A stretch of 6,010 nt of DNA from positions 1 to 6,010 of the forward strand of contig CAMCXV010000058.1 in NCBI GenBank assembly GCA_945883665.1, given 5' to 3'. The notes below the pieces were generated by a model. The model saw nothing but the letters and a program-made list of their open reading frames with translations, had not been told where the DNA came from and did not search any database. Both the position numbers and the translations under genes were made by a program. Shown here one piece after another: positions 1-6,010 of this stretch (the stretch's first letter is position 1; each line of letters begins with the position of its first letter). The stretch comes from Rickettsia typhi (GTDB lineage Bacteria > Pseudomonadota > Alphaproteobacteria > Rickettsiales > Rickettsiaceae).

Positions 1-113
1 ACATGCGTTGGTCAAGAGAGGGGTTAAACCCTTTACTTCAAATAAGAGCTGCCTTACATAGCCAAGGTGAGTGGTCTAACAAGTGGCAAAGCGCAGTACT
101 GAATGCAGCATAA
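1..113 (+). CDS. Transposase C-terminal fragment, ISKra4-like (5' end outside window)
   Basis: An open frame enters from the left edge (codons begin at base 3) and ends at the TAA at 111-113, giving the last 36 residues of a protein. The tail reads MRWSREGLNPLLQIRAALHS followed by a tryptophan-containing end (GEW..KW). The pattern of RWS, then G, then a LLQ-LRAA-like helix, then S and (D/E)W, is what I know from the C-termini of ISKra4-type transposases, where the WS...G segment follows the last catalytic region. This is recognition from memory, not a search. The gene runs towards fabF, which is on the opposite strand. Because the body lies outside the window, I cannot say whether the gene is intact. 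The right inverted repeat of the element should lie within 114-253, but I could not define it without the left end. Another transposase family with a similar tail is possible. Confidence 0.6.
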   Translation, partial: MRWSREGLNPLLQIRAALHSQGEWSNKWQSAVLNAA

Positions 114-253
114 CACAACTTTATCACTAACTATATTACAGTTCCAGAAAAATATATGCCAGCTATTTTCTACCTAATGCTAAGTGTGAGGTTAAGCTTA
201 TCCTGTTTTTTCTTAGGAATAAAAATTACCAAATTATAGCAAGACTAGCAGAA

Positions 254-1495
254 TTAATAATCAATTTTTTTCAATAACAGAGTAGCATTGGTACCACCAA
301 AACCAAAAGAATTTGATAAAGCATAGATAATCTCTCTTTTCTTTGCTTTAAGAGGGACTAGATCTATTTTCACTTCTTCAATAGGGTTGTGTAAATTAAT
401 AGTCGGAGGAGCTATTTGATCTCTAATAGCAAGGGCTGTGAATATTGCCTCAACACTTCCAGCAGCTCCTAATAAATGACCTATCGATGATTTAGTTGAG
501 GACATACTAAAATTCTTATTATCTGTGAATAAATTTTGCACAGAGTTTAGCTCAATTCCATCACCTATCTTAGTTGATGTTCCATGAGCATTTATATAAT
601 CAATCTGGGTTGGGTTGATTTTACCATCTTTCAAAGCATTTTCCATAGCTCTGTAAGCACCTCGACCATTCGGAGAAGTAATATGATAAGCATCACCTGT
701 TAAACCATAACCTATTATCTCGGCATATATCTTAGCTCCCCTTGCTATTGCATGCTCATATTCTTCAAGAACAACAACACCTGCACCCTCGCCTATCACA
801 AAACCATCATGATCAACATCCCAAGGTCTTGAGGCTTCAGTCGGTCTATCATTAAAACTACTTGCAAGAGCTCTTGCAGCTACAAAACCAGCTACACCGG
901 CTGGGGTAATTGGTGCCTCAGCTCCACCAGCTATCATAACGTCAGCATCACCATATTTAATCATTCTTGCTGCATCACCAATAGCATGAGCTCCCGTAGA
1001 ACAAGCAGTAGAAACAGCGCTGTTTGGCCCTGCAAACCCATATTTAATTGACACATGACCAGAAAGCAAATTTACCAATGATGCTGGAATAAAATAAGGA
1101 GTAACTTTACAATTAGTAGAATTATGCAATTCTACAGATGTTTTCTCTATCATGCCAAGACCACCAATTCCAGAACCAAGCATAACTCCTGTTCTATCTT
1201 TTTCATAGTCTGTTTGTGGTAAAATATTAGAATCTTCCACAGCCTCAATAGCAGCAGCTATACCAAGATGAATAAATCTATCCATCTTTCTTACATCTCT
1301 TGGATTAATGTAATTTTCAGCATTAAACTCAGGTATTTCGGAAGCAATCTTACAAGATATTTTTTCAGTATCAAAAGACGTGATATTTTTTACTCCACTT
1401 TTGCCTGCTAGAATTTTAGACCAAGTATCAGCCGTATTCAAAGCAAGCGAGGTAATCATCCCAACACCAGTTATCACTACTCTCCTAGTTGACAT
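254..1495 (-). CDS. fabF: 3-oxoacyl-[ACP] synthase II (KAS II)
   Basis: This cytoplasmic condensing enzyme of type II fatty-acid synthesis elongates acyl-ACP with malonyl-ACP, releasing CO2. The product is 413 residues, the usual length for the family. The thiolase-fold catalytic set is complete: nucleophile Cys165 in STACSTGAH, His304 in NAHGTST, Lys335, and His340 in SSIGHLLGAAG. The C-terminal SFGFGGTN loop (396-403) carries the gatekeeper phenylalanine. The N-terminus RRVVITGVG directly follows the ATG at 1493-1495, so this start is convincing, although no clear Shine-Dalgarno sequence precedes it. FabF rather than FabB is favoured by the overall sequence and by its position next to acpP. 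It is the last gene of the recA-fabG-acpP-fabF run, 191 bases after acpP, with a strong hairpin in between. It converges on the transposase fragment at the left edge. Confidence 0.97.
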   Translation of the reverse strand: MSTRRVVITGVGMITSLALNTADTWSKILAGKSGVKNITSFDTEKISCKIASEIPEFNAENYINPRDVRKMDRFIHLGIAAAIEAVEDSNILPQTDYEKDRTGVMLGSGIGGLGMIEKTSVELHNSTNCKVTPYFIPASLVNLLSGHVSIKYGFAGPNSAVSTACSTGAHAIGDAARMIKYGDADVMIAGGAEAPITPAGVAGFVAARALASSFNDRPTEASRPWDVDHDGFVIGEGAGVVVLEEYEHAIARGAKIYAEIIGYGLTGDAYHITSPNGRGAYRAMENALKDGKINPTQIDYINAHGTSTKIGDGIELNSVQNLFTDNKNFSMSSTKSSIGHLLGAAGSVEAIFTALAIRDQIAPPTINLHNPIEEVKIDLVPLKAKKREIIYALSNSFGFGGTNATLLLKKIDY

Positions 1496-1565
1496 AATGA
1501 ATCATTTTTTTTATTATCTCTTACATAAATGCTATATAAACTGATCGAAACTAACAAAATCATCA

Positions 1566-1589
1566 ACCAATAGATGTAAATCTATTGGT
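1566..1589 (-). terminator. Perfect 10-bp hairpin between acpP and fabF (possible attenuator or processing site)
   Basis: Bases 1566-1575 (ACCAATAGAT) and 1580-1589 (ATCTATTGGT) are exact reverse complements around a 4-base loop. In the minus-strand transcript this stem lies about 97 bases after the acpP stop and 70 bases before the fabF start. It is not followed by a clean run of U: minus-strand sequence after the stem is TGATGATTTTG. A full intrinsic terminator is therefore not well supported. A partial terminator, or a hairpin protecting the 3' end of a short acpP mRNA, would fit the high demand for ACP relative to FabF. The stem is clearly visible in the sequence; its role is inference. 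Confidence 0.4.
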
Positions 1590-1686
1590 CTGGTTTTCGT
1601 ATTAATAGTTTTGGATTTTTATTTATCGAACCAAAAATAATCAGTAGATTTATTAAGTCGTTAGTTTAATTAATTCTAAAAAATCT

Positions 1687-1929
1687 CTAGGTATTAATGT
1701 TTTCTTCAACATATTTAACCGCATCAGCAACAGTAGCTATTTTACCAGCGTTCTCATCTGGTATATCACATTCAAAAGCAGCTTCTATCGCCATCATCAA
1801 CTCCACTAAATCTAAGCTATCAGCACCAAGATCATCGACAAATCTAGATTCTAAAGAAATACTAGCTTCATCTATTCTAAGAGTTTCAGCAACAGTTTTT
1901 TTTATCTTTTGTTCGATATTATCACTCAT
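1687..1929 (-). CDS. acpP: Acyl carrier protein
   Basis: A small acidic protein of 80 residues that carries acyl intermediates on a 4'-phosphopantetheine arm in fatty-acid and lipid synthesis. The attachment serine is Ser38 in the family-defining [14 protein letters not shown] motif (residues 33-46), followed by the usual acidic helix and the [13 protein letters not shown] segment. An in-frame ATG lies four codons further upstream (1939-1941). I chose the ATG at 1927-1929 because it gives the standard MSDNIEQK start, and because the codons of the longer version contain TGAGG, a good Shine-Dalgarno sequence 6 bases before this ATG. The gene lies 169 bases downstream of fabG with its own candidate promoter, and 191 bases upstream of fabF. 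Its position between fabG and fabF is a widespread bacterial arrangement. Confidence 0.97.
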   Translation of the reverse strand: MSDNIEQKIKKTVAETLRIDEASISLESRFVDDLGADSLDLVELMMAIEAAFECDIPDENAGKIATVADAVKYVEENINT

Positions 1930-1948
1930 AAAAAACCTCATTATCGTT

Positions 1949-1978
1949 TCTATAATTTTTCATTCTGCGCTAGGGCAA
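1949..1978 (-). promoter_or_regulatory. Candidate sigma-70-type promoter for acpP
   Basis: On the minus strand, TTGCCC (1978-1973) as the -35 box is followed after 18 bases by TATAGA (1954-1949) as the -10 box. Each matches the consensus at four of six positions. Initiation would occur around 1940, just ahead of the TGAGG ribosome binding site of acpP, giving a very short leader. The 169-base gap behind fabG makes a separate promoter reasonable. In AT-rich DNA such matches arise by chance, so this is only a candidate. Confidence 0.35.
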
Positions 1979-2098
1979 AAACTAGTTTCACACTTTTAGC
2001 ACAAAAAGAATTCTTTTGCCACTATAAAAATAAATTTATATTATTCAATCATAGCCAATAATTACTTTATAATTTATCAGCTTATTTTCTTTAATATT

Positions 2099-2824
2099 CT
2101 ATACCATTAACATCCCACCGTTAACATGGATAGTCTGCCCTGTAATATATGAAGAATCAGGACTAGCAAGAAAAGTTACAACATTTGCCACATCATCTGG
2201 GCTACCTAATTTCTTTAAGGGTATTTTTTGCATTATAGCATCTTTTTGAGAATCCGTTAAAACATCAGTCATGTTGGAAACAATAAACCCTGGGGCTATA
2301 ACATTAACTGTAATACCTCTAGTTGCAACTTCATAAGCAAGAGATTTTGTCATACCTATCAATCCAGCCTTTGAAGCGCAATAATTTGCTTGCCCTGCAT
2401 TACCTGAAACAGCTACTACAGAAGAAATATTGATAATTCTACCATATCTATTTTTCATCATTTTCTTAATTGCTTCTCTGTTTAAAGTAAAATTAGATTT
2501 TAAGTTCACATCTATCACTGATCCAAAATCTTCGTTCGTCATTCTTACAGCTAATGTATCTTTATTGATACCAGCATTACACACCAGAATATCTATTTTA
2601 TCTATGTCCGATAATAAGTGATCCGTTGCTTTCAGATCAGACAAATCACAAAGTTTGATAGTGTAATTATCTTTTAATTCTTTTCCAAGATCTATCAGTT
2701 TTTTTTCATTACTACCGCTGATAAATACATGAACTCCAAGACTATGCAACTTTTTACTTATTGCCATACCAATACCACCACTAGCGCCTGTAACAAAAGC
2801 TATATTTCCTTTTAAATTTGTCAT
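2099..2824 (-). CDS. fabG: 3-oxoacyl-[ACP] reductase
   Basis: This cytoplasmic NADPH-dependent enzyme reduces 3-ketoacyl-ACP, the product of FabF, to 3-hydroxyacyl-ACP. The protein is 241 residues, typical for FabG. It is a classical short-chain dehydrogenase/reductase: the nucleotide-binding TGASGGIG is at 12-19 and the NAG motif at 83-85. The catalytic tetrad is Asn107, Ser135 (in NISSVVA), Tyr148 and Lys152 (YCASK). The IAPGF segment (177-181) and the C-terminal ITGQTIHVNGG are also characteristic of FabG. The ATG at 2822-2824 is preceded by AAGG about 9 bases upstream and begins 23 bases after the recA stop, so it probably shares the recA transcript. SDRs are numerous and often misnamed, but the sequence together with adjacent acpP and fabF makes FabG secure. 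Confidence 0.96.
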   Translation of the reverse strand: MTNLKGNIAFVTGASGGIGMAISKKLHSLGVHVFISGSNEKKLIDLGKELKDNYTIKLCDLSDLKATDHLLSDIDKIDILVCNAGINKDTLAVRMTNEDFGSVIDVNLKSNFTLNREAIKKMMKNRYGRIINISSVVAVSGNAGQANYCASKAGLIGMTKSLAYEVATRGITVNVIAPGFIVSNMTDVLTDSQKDAIMQKIPLKKLGSPDDVANVVTFLASPDSSYITGQTIHVNGGMLMV

Positions 2825-2847
2825 TACACTTACCTTAAATAAAAATA

Positions 2848-3876
2848 TTAATTTGCATCTTCTACTATTTCGTCCGTTAAAACAAAGCTAACAGGAGCGT
2901 CCAGTAATTGGGTTTTGATTTTTTCAGATAATTCATCAGCAATTTCTGGATGATCTTTCATATATTGTTTTGCATTTTCTCTGCCCTGCCCAATCCTAAT
3001 ATCTCCATAAGAAAACCACGAACCAGATTTTTCAATAAAATCATATTTTACTCCAATATCAATAATCTCACCTTCTTTCGAGATACCAGAACCATACATA
3101 ATATCAAAATCAACAGTTCTAAAAGGTGGAGCGACCTTGTTCTTTACAACCTTGACTCTTGTTTGGTTACCAACAACTTCTTCTTTGTCTTTAATAGAAC
3201 CAATACGCCTTATATCCATCCTAACTGAAGCATAAAATTTAAGAGCATTACCACCAGTAGTAGTTTCAGGACTACCAAACATCACACCAATTTTCATTCT
3301 TATTTGATTAATAAAAATAACCATGCAATTAGTTCTAGAAATAGAGGCAGTTAATTTTCTAAGAGCTTGACTCATTAGCCTTGCTTGCAATCCCATATGA
3401 GAATCTCCCATTTCACCATCGATTTCAGCTTTGGGAACAAGAGCAGCAACACTATCAATTACAACTAAGTCAACAGCTCCAGAACGAACTAATGTATCTG
3501 TAATTTCTAAAGCCTGCTCGCCTGTATCTGGTTGAGAGATAATTAAATCATCAATATTAACTCCTAATTTTTTAGCATAAATAGGATCTAAAGCATGCTC
3601 AGCATCTATAAAAGCACATGTACCACCTTTTTTTTGCGCTTCCGCAATTATATGCAGTGTTAGAGTAGTTTTACCTGAACTTTCAGGACCAAAAATCTCT
3701 ATAATTCTTCCTTTAGGAACCCCGCCAATACCAAGAGCTATATCAAGACCTATCGAACCAGTAGGTATTGCCTCAATATTCATTTCTTGACGTTGACCTA
3801 GTTTCATCACGGAGCCTTTGCCATAGCTTTTTTCTATTTGACTAATAGCAGCTTCCAATGCCCTTTCTTTATCCAT
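2848..3876 (-). CDS. recA: Recombinase RecA
   Basis: RecA forms ATP-dependent filaments on single-stranded DNA and drives strand exchange in homologous recombination and repair. The 342-residue protein is complete. The Walker A motif GPESSGKT is at 63-70, the catalytic glutamate is Glu93 in DAEHALDP, and Walker B ends at Asp141 in [18 protein letters not shown]. The DNA-binding L1 region (around 150-160) and L2 region ([14 protein letters not shown], starting near 201) are intact. The C-terminal acidic tail is short (TDEIVEDAN). The ATG at 3874-3876 has a GGA six bases upstream and gives the standard start [11 protein letters not shown]. It is the first gene of the recA-fabG-acpP-fabF run. 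I found no alphaproteobacterial LexA-type box (GTTC-N7-GTTC) upstream, which fits SOS-independent expression. Confidence 0.99.
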   Translation of the reverse strand: MDKERALEAAISQIEKSYGKGSVMKLGQRQEMNIEAIPTGSIGLDIALGIGGVPKGRIIEIFGPESSGKTTLTLHIIAEAQKKGGTCAFIDAEHALDPIYAKKLGVNIDDLIISQPDTGEQALEITDTLVRSGAVDLVVIDSVAALVPKAEIDGEMGDSHMGLQARLMSQALRKLTASISRTNCMVIFINQIRMKIGVMFGSPETTTGGNALKFYASVRMDIRRIGSIKDKEEVVGNQTRVKVVKNKVAPPFRTVDFDIMYGSGISKEGEIIDIGVKYDFIEKSGSWFSYGDIRIGQGRENAKQYMKDHPEIADELSEKIKTQLLDAPVSFVLTDEIVEDAN

Positions 3877-3900
3877 AAAATTTCCAAACTTAATTTAAAT

Positions 3901-3930
3901 ATTATCTAAAACTTATATGATGATCAACAA
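3901..3930 (-). promoter_or_regulatory. Candidate sigma-70-type promoter for recA
   Basis: On the minus strand, TTGTTG (3930-3925) is separated by 18 bases from GATAAT (3906-3901), a five-of-six match to the -10 consensus. Transcription would start about 20 bases before the recA ATG. The -35 box is weak (three of six). The 259-base gap after atpF also supports a separate recA promoter somewhere here. AT-rich background makes chance matches likely. Confidence 0.35.
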
Positions 3931-4018
3931 AGAAAATCCAGAGAAATCTTGAAAAATGTACAAGTTAATTGAGCTATGTTAATAGAAGAACACTAAAACC
4001 AATCTTGCATAGTTTCTT

Positions 4019-4047
4019 TATATAGATAATACGCTATATAGATAATA
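4019..4047. repeat. 13-bp direct repeat upstream of recA
   Basis: TATATAGATAATA occurs exactly twice, at 4019-4031 and 4035-4047, separated by CGC (period 16). Read on the minus strand each copy is TATTATCTATATA, rich in -10-like hexamers (TATTAT, TATATA). The repeat lies about 145-170 bases upstream of recA. It may be an operator, a duplicated promoter element, or a chance or slippage duplication in AT-rich DNA. Confidence 0.55.
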
Positions 4048-4083
4048 ATTTTATTAAATGATAAAACGACAATAAGACGCAAC

Positions 4084-4129
4084 ATTGAAAGTGAACTAAG
4101 ATTTTAGTCTAGAGAGTTGATATTTCAAT
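4084..4129 (-). terminator. Nested inverted repeat just downstream of atpF (possible 3' end structure)
   Basis: An outer pair, ATTGAAA (4084-4090) and TTTCAAT (4123-4129), encloses an inner pair, ACTAA (4095-4099) and TTAGT (4104-4108), with a 4-base inner loop. It begins 6 bases after the atpF stop on the minus strand. Both stems are AT-rich and no U-run follows, so it is a weak candidate for a terminator or mRNA-end structure of the F0 operon. Confidence 0.25.
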
Positions 4130-4135
4130 CATAAG

Positions 4136-4612
4136 CTATTTTTTATGGTTGATAAATTTATCAATAATTTCTTCGTCAGATATAGAATTATTTTTTGATT
4201 CAATCAGATAATTTCTAACACTGTTAATTACAGAGTCAGTAAATTCATTTTTTAATTCTTCTGATATTTTAGATTTTTCATTTTCAATAATTTGATTAGC
4301 AGATTTGCTTTTTCGATCCAATGCAATTTCCATCTCTTTGGTTCTTTTTTTAATCAATTTTTCTGTGCTATCTTTAGCCTTGTTAATTATTTGCTTTTTA
4401 TATTCTTCAAAATTCATCATTTCTTTCTGAATTTCTTCAAGCAACAACTTAGCTTCAGTTTTTATTTTCTCACTTTCTGCAAATTTTTGTTTAATATCAT
4501 CAATTTTAACATCCAAAGAATTGATAATAGCTTTTTTTACAGGTTTATAAGCAAAATATACAAAAAGAATAAAACTAATTGCTACCCAGAAATTTTCATC
4601 AAAAAAATGCAT
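4136..4612 (-). CDS. atpF: F-type ATP synthase subunit b
   Basis: Subunit b forms the peripheral stalk that holds F1 against the membrane F0 sector. Read from the ATG at 4610-4612 the protein has 158 residues. A short N-terminal part (MHFFDENFW) leads into one membrane segment (about residues 9-24, VAISFILFVYFAYKP) and then a long, highly charged helical region rich in Lys and Glu, as expected for the dimerising stalk. A longer frame beginning at a TTG (4627) exists. The ATG is preferred because it begins at the conserved FF-DE-FW start and its A is shared with the atpX stop (TAATG), with GGA 8 bases upstream. This overlap suggests translational coupling. It is the last gene of the F0 cluster in the window; no F1 genes follow. 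Confidence 0.9.
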   Translation of the reverse strand: MHFFDENFWVAISFILFVYFAYKPVKKAIINSLDVKIDDIKQKFAESEKIKTEAKLLLEEIQKEMMNFEEYKKQIINKAKDSTEKLIKKRTKEMEIALDRKSKSANQIIENEKSKISEELKNEFTDSVINSVRNYLIESKNNSISDEEIIDKFINHKK

Positions 4613-5088
4613 TATCTTGTTCCACAAATCTTCTTTAACAAATCCATATTTACTGATTTTTTAGTAATTTTTTCAATTATAAAAGATGAAAGTTCAATAC
4701 AAGATTGATCTTTGCTTTCACGAAAAGATTGTAAATAATTTTGTATTTCTGCAAATGATTCTTCTGTTTTAAGAATTAAAGAAGATTCCATCTGTTGATT
4801 TTTTTTCACAAAATATTCTTCTAGATTATTTAAAGCATCTTTCTGCATTTTTTCTATAATAACATCAAGCTCCATCAGATTCTCTTGTTTTTGAGAATGC
4901 AAAGCAATCATTTTGTTATGATCGTTCTTAGAGGTTAAAATATTATCCTCTAAACAAAGATTACGACTTGTTAATATAGATTCAACTTTTGGAGCAATAA
5001 ATTTACTAACAAAAATATATAAAGCTCCAAAAACAAAACTAAGCCATAATAATTGATTGCTAAAACTTGATATATCAAATTGCGGCAT
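4612..5088 (-). CDS. atpX: F-type ATP synthase subunit b' (second b-type stalk subunit)
   Basis: This is the second, divergent b-type subunit (b', also called atpG or atpF2) found in alphaproteobacteria and photosynthetic bacteria, where b and b' pair as a heterodimer in the peripheral stalk. From the ATG at 5086-5088 the product is 158 residues beginning MPQFDISSF. The MPQFD start is typical of alphaproteobacterial b' proteins. It has one N-terminal membrane segment (about residues 12-28, LLWLSFVFGALYIFVSK) and a charged helical tail. A TTG at 5098-5100 would add four residues but ignores the MPQFD start. No clear Shine-Dalgarno sequence precedes the ATG, which lies 15 bases after the atpE stop, so translation may depend on ribosomes arriving from atpE. 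Its stop overlaps the start of atpF. The assignment to b' rather than b rests on position and N-terminus; overall conservation is low. Confidence 0.88.
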   Translation of the reverse strand: MPQFDISSFSNQLLWLSFVFGALYIFVSKFIAPKVESILTSRNLCLEDNILTSKNDHNKMIALHSQKQENLMELDVIIEKMQKDALNNLEEYFVKKNQQMESSLILKTEESFAEIQNYLQSFRESKDQSCIELSSFIIEKITKKSVNMDLLKKICGTR

Positions 5089-5103
5089 ATAAATTTTCAA
5101 ACA

Positions 5104-5331
5104 TCACGTAAAAATTAACAACATTGCAATAACAAATGAGAACAAACCCATAGCTTCAGCAAGTCCAGCACCAATAAAAGCCATCCTCTGCAACTGATCA
5201 GCCGCAGAAGGGTTGCGAGCTATTGCATTTAATAGTGAACAAAAAATATTACCCACTCCTATAGCCGCCCCAAGCATACCAAAAGCCATAAGACCAGCAC
5301 CAATAAATTTAAGAGCCATCATAGATTCCAT
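5104..5331 (-). CDS. atpE: F-type ATP synthase subunit c
   Basis: Subunit c is the small membrane proteolipid that forms the rotating proton-carrying ring of F0. The 75 residues form a hairpin of two membrane helices (about 8-32 and 49-73). The polar loop ARNPSA contains Arg39-Asn40-Pro41, and the proton-binding carboxylate is Glu59 in [11 protein letters not shown]. Glutamate with the surrounding residues indicates a proton rather than sodium enzyme: the Na+ ligand pattern with Gln in helix 1 is not seen. The ATG at 5329-5331 has a strong ribosome binding site, AGGGAGAG, just upstream (5343-5336 on the minus strand). This is the best in the window and fits the need for many c copies per complex. 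It lies 84 bases after atpB. Confidence 0.98.
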   Translation of the reverse strand: MESMMALKFIGAGLMAFGMLGAAIGVGNIFCSLLNAIARNPSAADQLQRMAFIGAGLAEAMGLFSFVIAMLLIFT

Positions 5332-5335
5332 ATTT

Positions 5336-5343
5336 CTCTCCCT
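5336..5343 (-). promoter_or_regulatory. Strong ribosome binding site of atpE
   Basis: The minus strand reads AGGGAGAG a few bases before the ATG at 5331. It is purine-rich and a better match to the anti-Shine-Dalgarno sequence than the leader of any other gene here. It supports the chosen start and high translation of the c subunit. Confidence 0.7.
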
Positions 5344-5370
5344 AAATATTTTAAATAAAAATTAAACTTT

Positions 5371-5395
5371 AGCATTCTTTTTTTCGAGCAATGCT
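5371..5395 (-). repeat. Inverted repeat in the atpB-atpE gap
   Basis: AGCATT (5371-5376) and AATGCT (5390-5395) are reverse complements with a 13-base loop, in the 84-base gap between atpB and atpE. The stem is short and no U-run follows it directly. It could act as an mRNA-processing or stabilising structure upstream of atpE, or be a chance match. Confidence 0.25.
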
Positions 5396-5415
5396 TAACA
5401 CTAATTAACTATACA

Positions 5416-6010
5416 CTAGTGTAAATTAATTGCATCATTTAAATATACACATGATAGTATAGTGAATATATAAGCCTGTAAAATTGCAACAAAAATTTCA
5501 AAACCTATTAGCACAGAGATAAAAGGTATAGGAAAAATTTTCAAGTAAATTGACATTGAAACAACAAAACCAGCTATCACTTTAAGTAACACATGACCAG
5601 CAACCATATTTGCAGTTAAACGCAAAGATAAGCTTATTGGTCTTGCAAGATATGTAAATAATTCAATTACTATCATCAAAGGTGCTAGCCACCAAGGAGT
5701 ACCTTTTGGTAAAAATAAAGAGAAAAAATGCAAACCATGTAAAGCAAACCCAAGTAATGTTACTAGTAAAAACACCATGATTGCTAATGCAAATGTTATG
5801 GAAATATGGCTAGTTACCGTAAAACCATATGGTATCATACCAAATAAATTACAGGTACTAATAAACATAAATAATGTAAAAATTAAAGGTACGAATTTTT
5901 TGCCTTTAGCACCGATATTTTGGTTTACAGTATCGATGATTAAAGAATAAATCAATTCGCCACTAATTTGTAACCTAGTAGGAATTATTTTTGACTGTCT
6001 AAAAGCAAGA
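5416..6010 (-). CDS. atpB: F-type ATP synthase subunit a (5' end outside window)
   Basis: Subunit a is the membrane stator that provides the two proton half-channels next to the c-ring. The frame stays open to the right edge. The codons before the TTG at 5953-5955 continue with [19 protein letters not shown], matching the K-I-P-RLQ---E segment of the family, so the TTG is not the start. About 197 residues are visible and roughly 40-50 N-terminal residues are missing. Several hydrophobic helices are present. The essential arginine lies in [14 protein letters not shown] (counterpart of E. coli Arg210), preceded by [13 protein letters not shown]. The C-terminal helix contains [21 protein letters not shown], with the conserved Gln that lies opposite the arginine. 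The stop TAG (5416-5418) lies within a 12-bp palindrome. It is the first visible gene of the F0 cluster; whether atpI precedes it cannot be seen. Confidence 0.97.
   Translation of the reverse strand, partial: LAFRQSKIIPTRLQISGELIYSLIIDTVNQNIGAKGKKFVPLIFTLFMFISTCNLFGMIPYGFTVTSHISITFALAIMVFLLVTLLGFALHGLHFFSLFLPKGTPWWLAPLMIVIELFTYLARPISLSLRLTANMVAGHVLLKVIAGFVVSMSIYLKIFPIPFISVLIGFEIFVAILQAYIFTILSCVYLNDAINLH

Noticed and set aside
198..222. Imperfect hairpin (TTATCCT with AGGAATAA) between the transposase tail and fabF as a terminator
   Set aside because: The stem needs a bulge, is short and AT-rich, and has no U-run on the fabF-transcript side.
1609..1636. TTTTGG/CCAAAA inverted repeat between acpP and fabF
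   Set aside because: Only six pairs with a 16-base loop, and such matches are expected by chance here.
1697..1999. Plus-strand open frame of 100 codons opposite acpP
   Set aside because: It is antisense to acpP, whose protein is unmistakable; the translated product has no recognisable features.
1999..2020. Self-complementary stretch AAAAGAATTCTTTT upstream of acpP as a fabG terminator
   Set aside because: The symmetric core leaves no room for a loop and no U-run follows; it looks like a chance palindrome in AT-rich DNA.
2950..3228. Plus-strand open frame of 92 codons inside recA
   Set aside because: It is a shadow of the conserved recA reading frame, with no plausible family or start signal.
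3877..4135. SOS (LexA) operator upstream of recA
   Set aside because: No GTTC-N7-GTTC or similar pair was found; only isolated GTTC occurrences exist.
4292..4708. Plus-strand open frame of 138 codons opposite atpF and atpX
   Set aside because: Phe- and Ile-rich translation results from reading Lys/Glu-rich stalk genes in antisense; it spans the boundary of two real genes.

Overview
The window is AT-rich (roughly 30-33% G+C by eye) and, from its gene content and order, comes from an alphaproteobacterium of the Rickettsiales, most likely the Rickettsiaceae or a close relative. Three observations support this. Four housekeeping genes lie in the order recA-fabG-acpP-fabF, which I recall from Rickettsia. 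The F-type ATP synthase F0 genes are a separate atpB-atpE-atpX(b')-atpF cluster, not followed directly by the F1 genes. The c subunit is a very Rickettsia-like 75-residue protein. Genus and species cannot be decided from the window; an obligate intracellular lineage carrying insertion sequences would fit.

Layout, left to right on the plus strand: (1) bases 1-113 hold the C-terminal end of a transposase, the only plus-strand gene, whose closest resemblance is to the ISKra4-type transposase tail. (2) Bases 114-253 are non-coding and separate this element from the end of fabF. (3) Bases 254-3876, all on the minus strand, carry recA (3876-2848), fabG (2824-2099), acpP (1929-1687) and fabF (1495-254). 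recA and fabG are 23 bases apart and probably co-transcribed. acpP has a plausible promoter of its own, and a perfect 10-bp hairpin stands between acpP and fabF. (4) Bases 3877-4135 are non-coding, with a candidate recA promoter, a 13-bp direct repeat and a nested inverted repeat. (5) Bases 4136-6010, also on the minus strand, carry atpB (5' end outside the window), atpE, atpX and atpF in transcription order.

The fatty-acid genes form one functional set. ACP carries the growing acyl chain, FabF condenses it with malonyl-ACP, and FabG reduces the resulting 3-ketoacyl-ACP. The F0 genes encode the whole membrane proton channel and the peripheral stalk: a, the c-ring, and two different b-type subunits. 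recA is a complete recombinase gene with no recognisable SOS operator.

I see no unknown multi-gene system here. The genes are ordinary core genes. The observations worth checking are the hairpins, the direct repeat, corrected translation starts in the atp cluster (including a TAATG stop/start overlap), and the junction between the recA block and the F0 block. No gene-free stretch is longer than about 260 bases.
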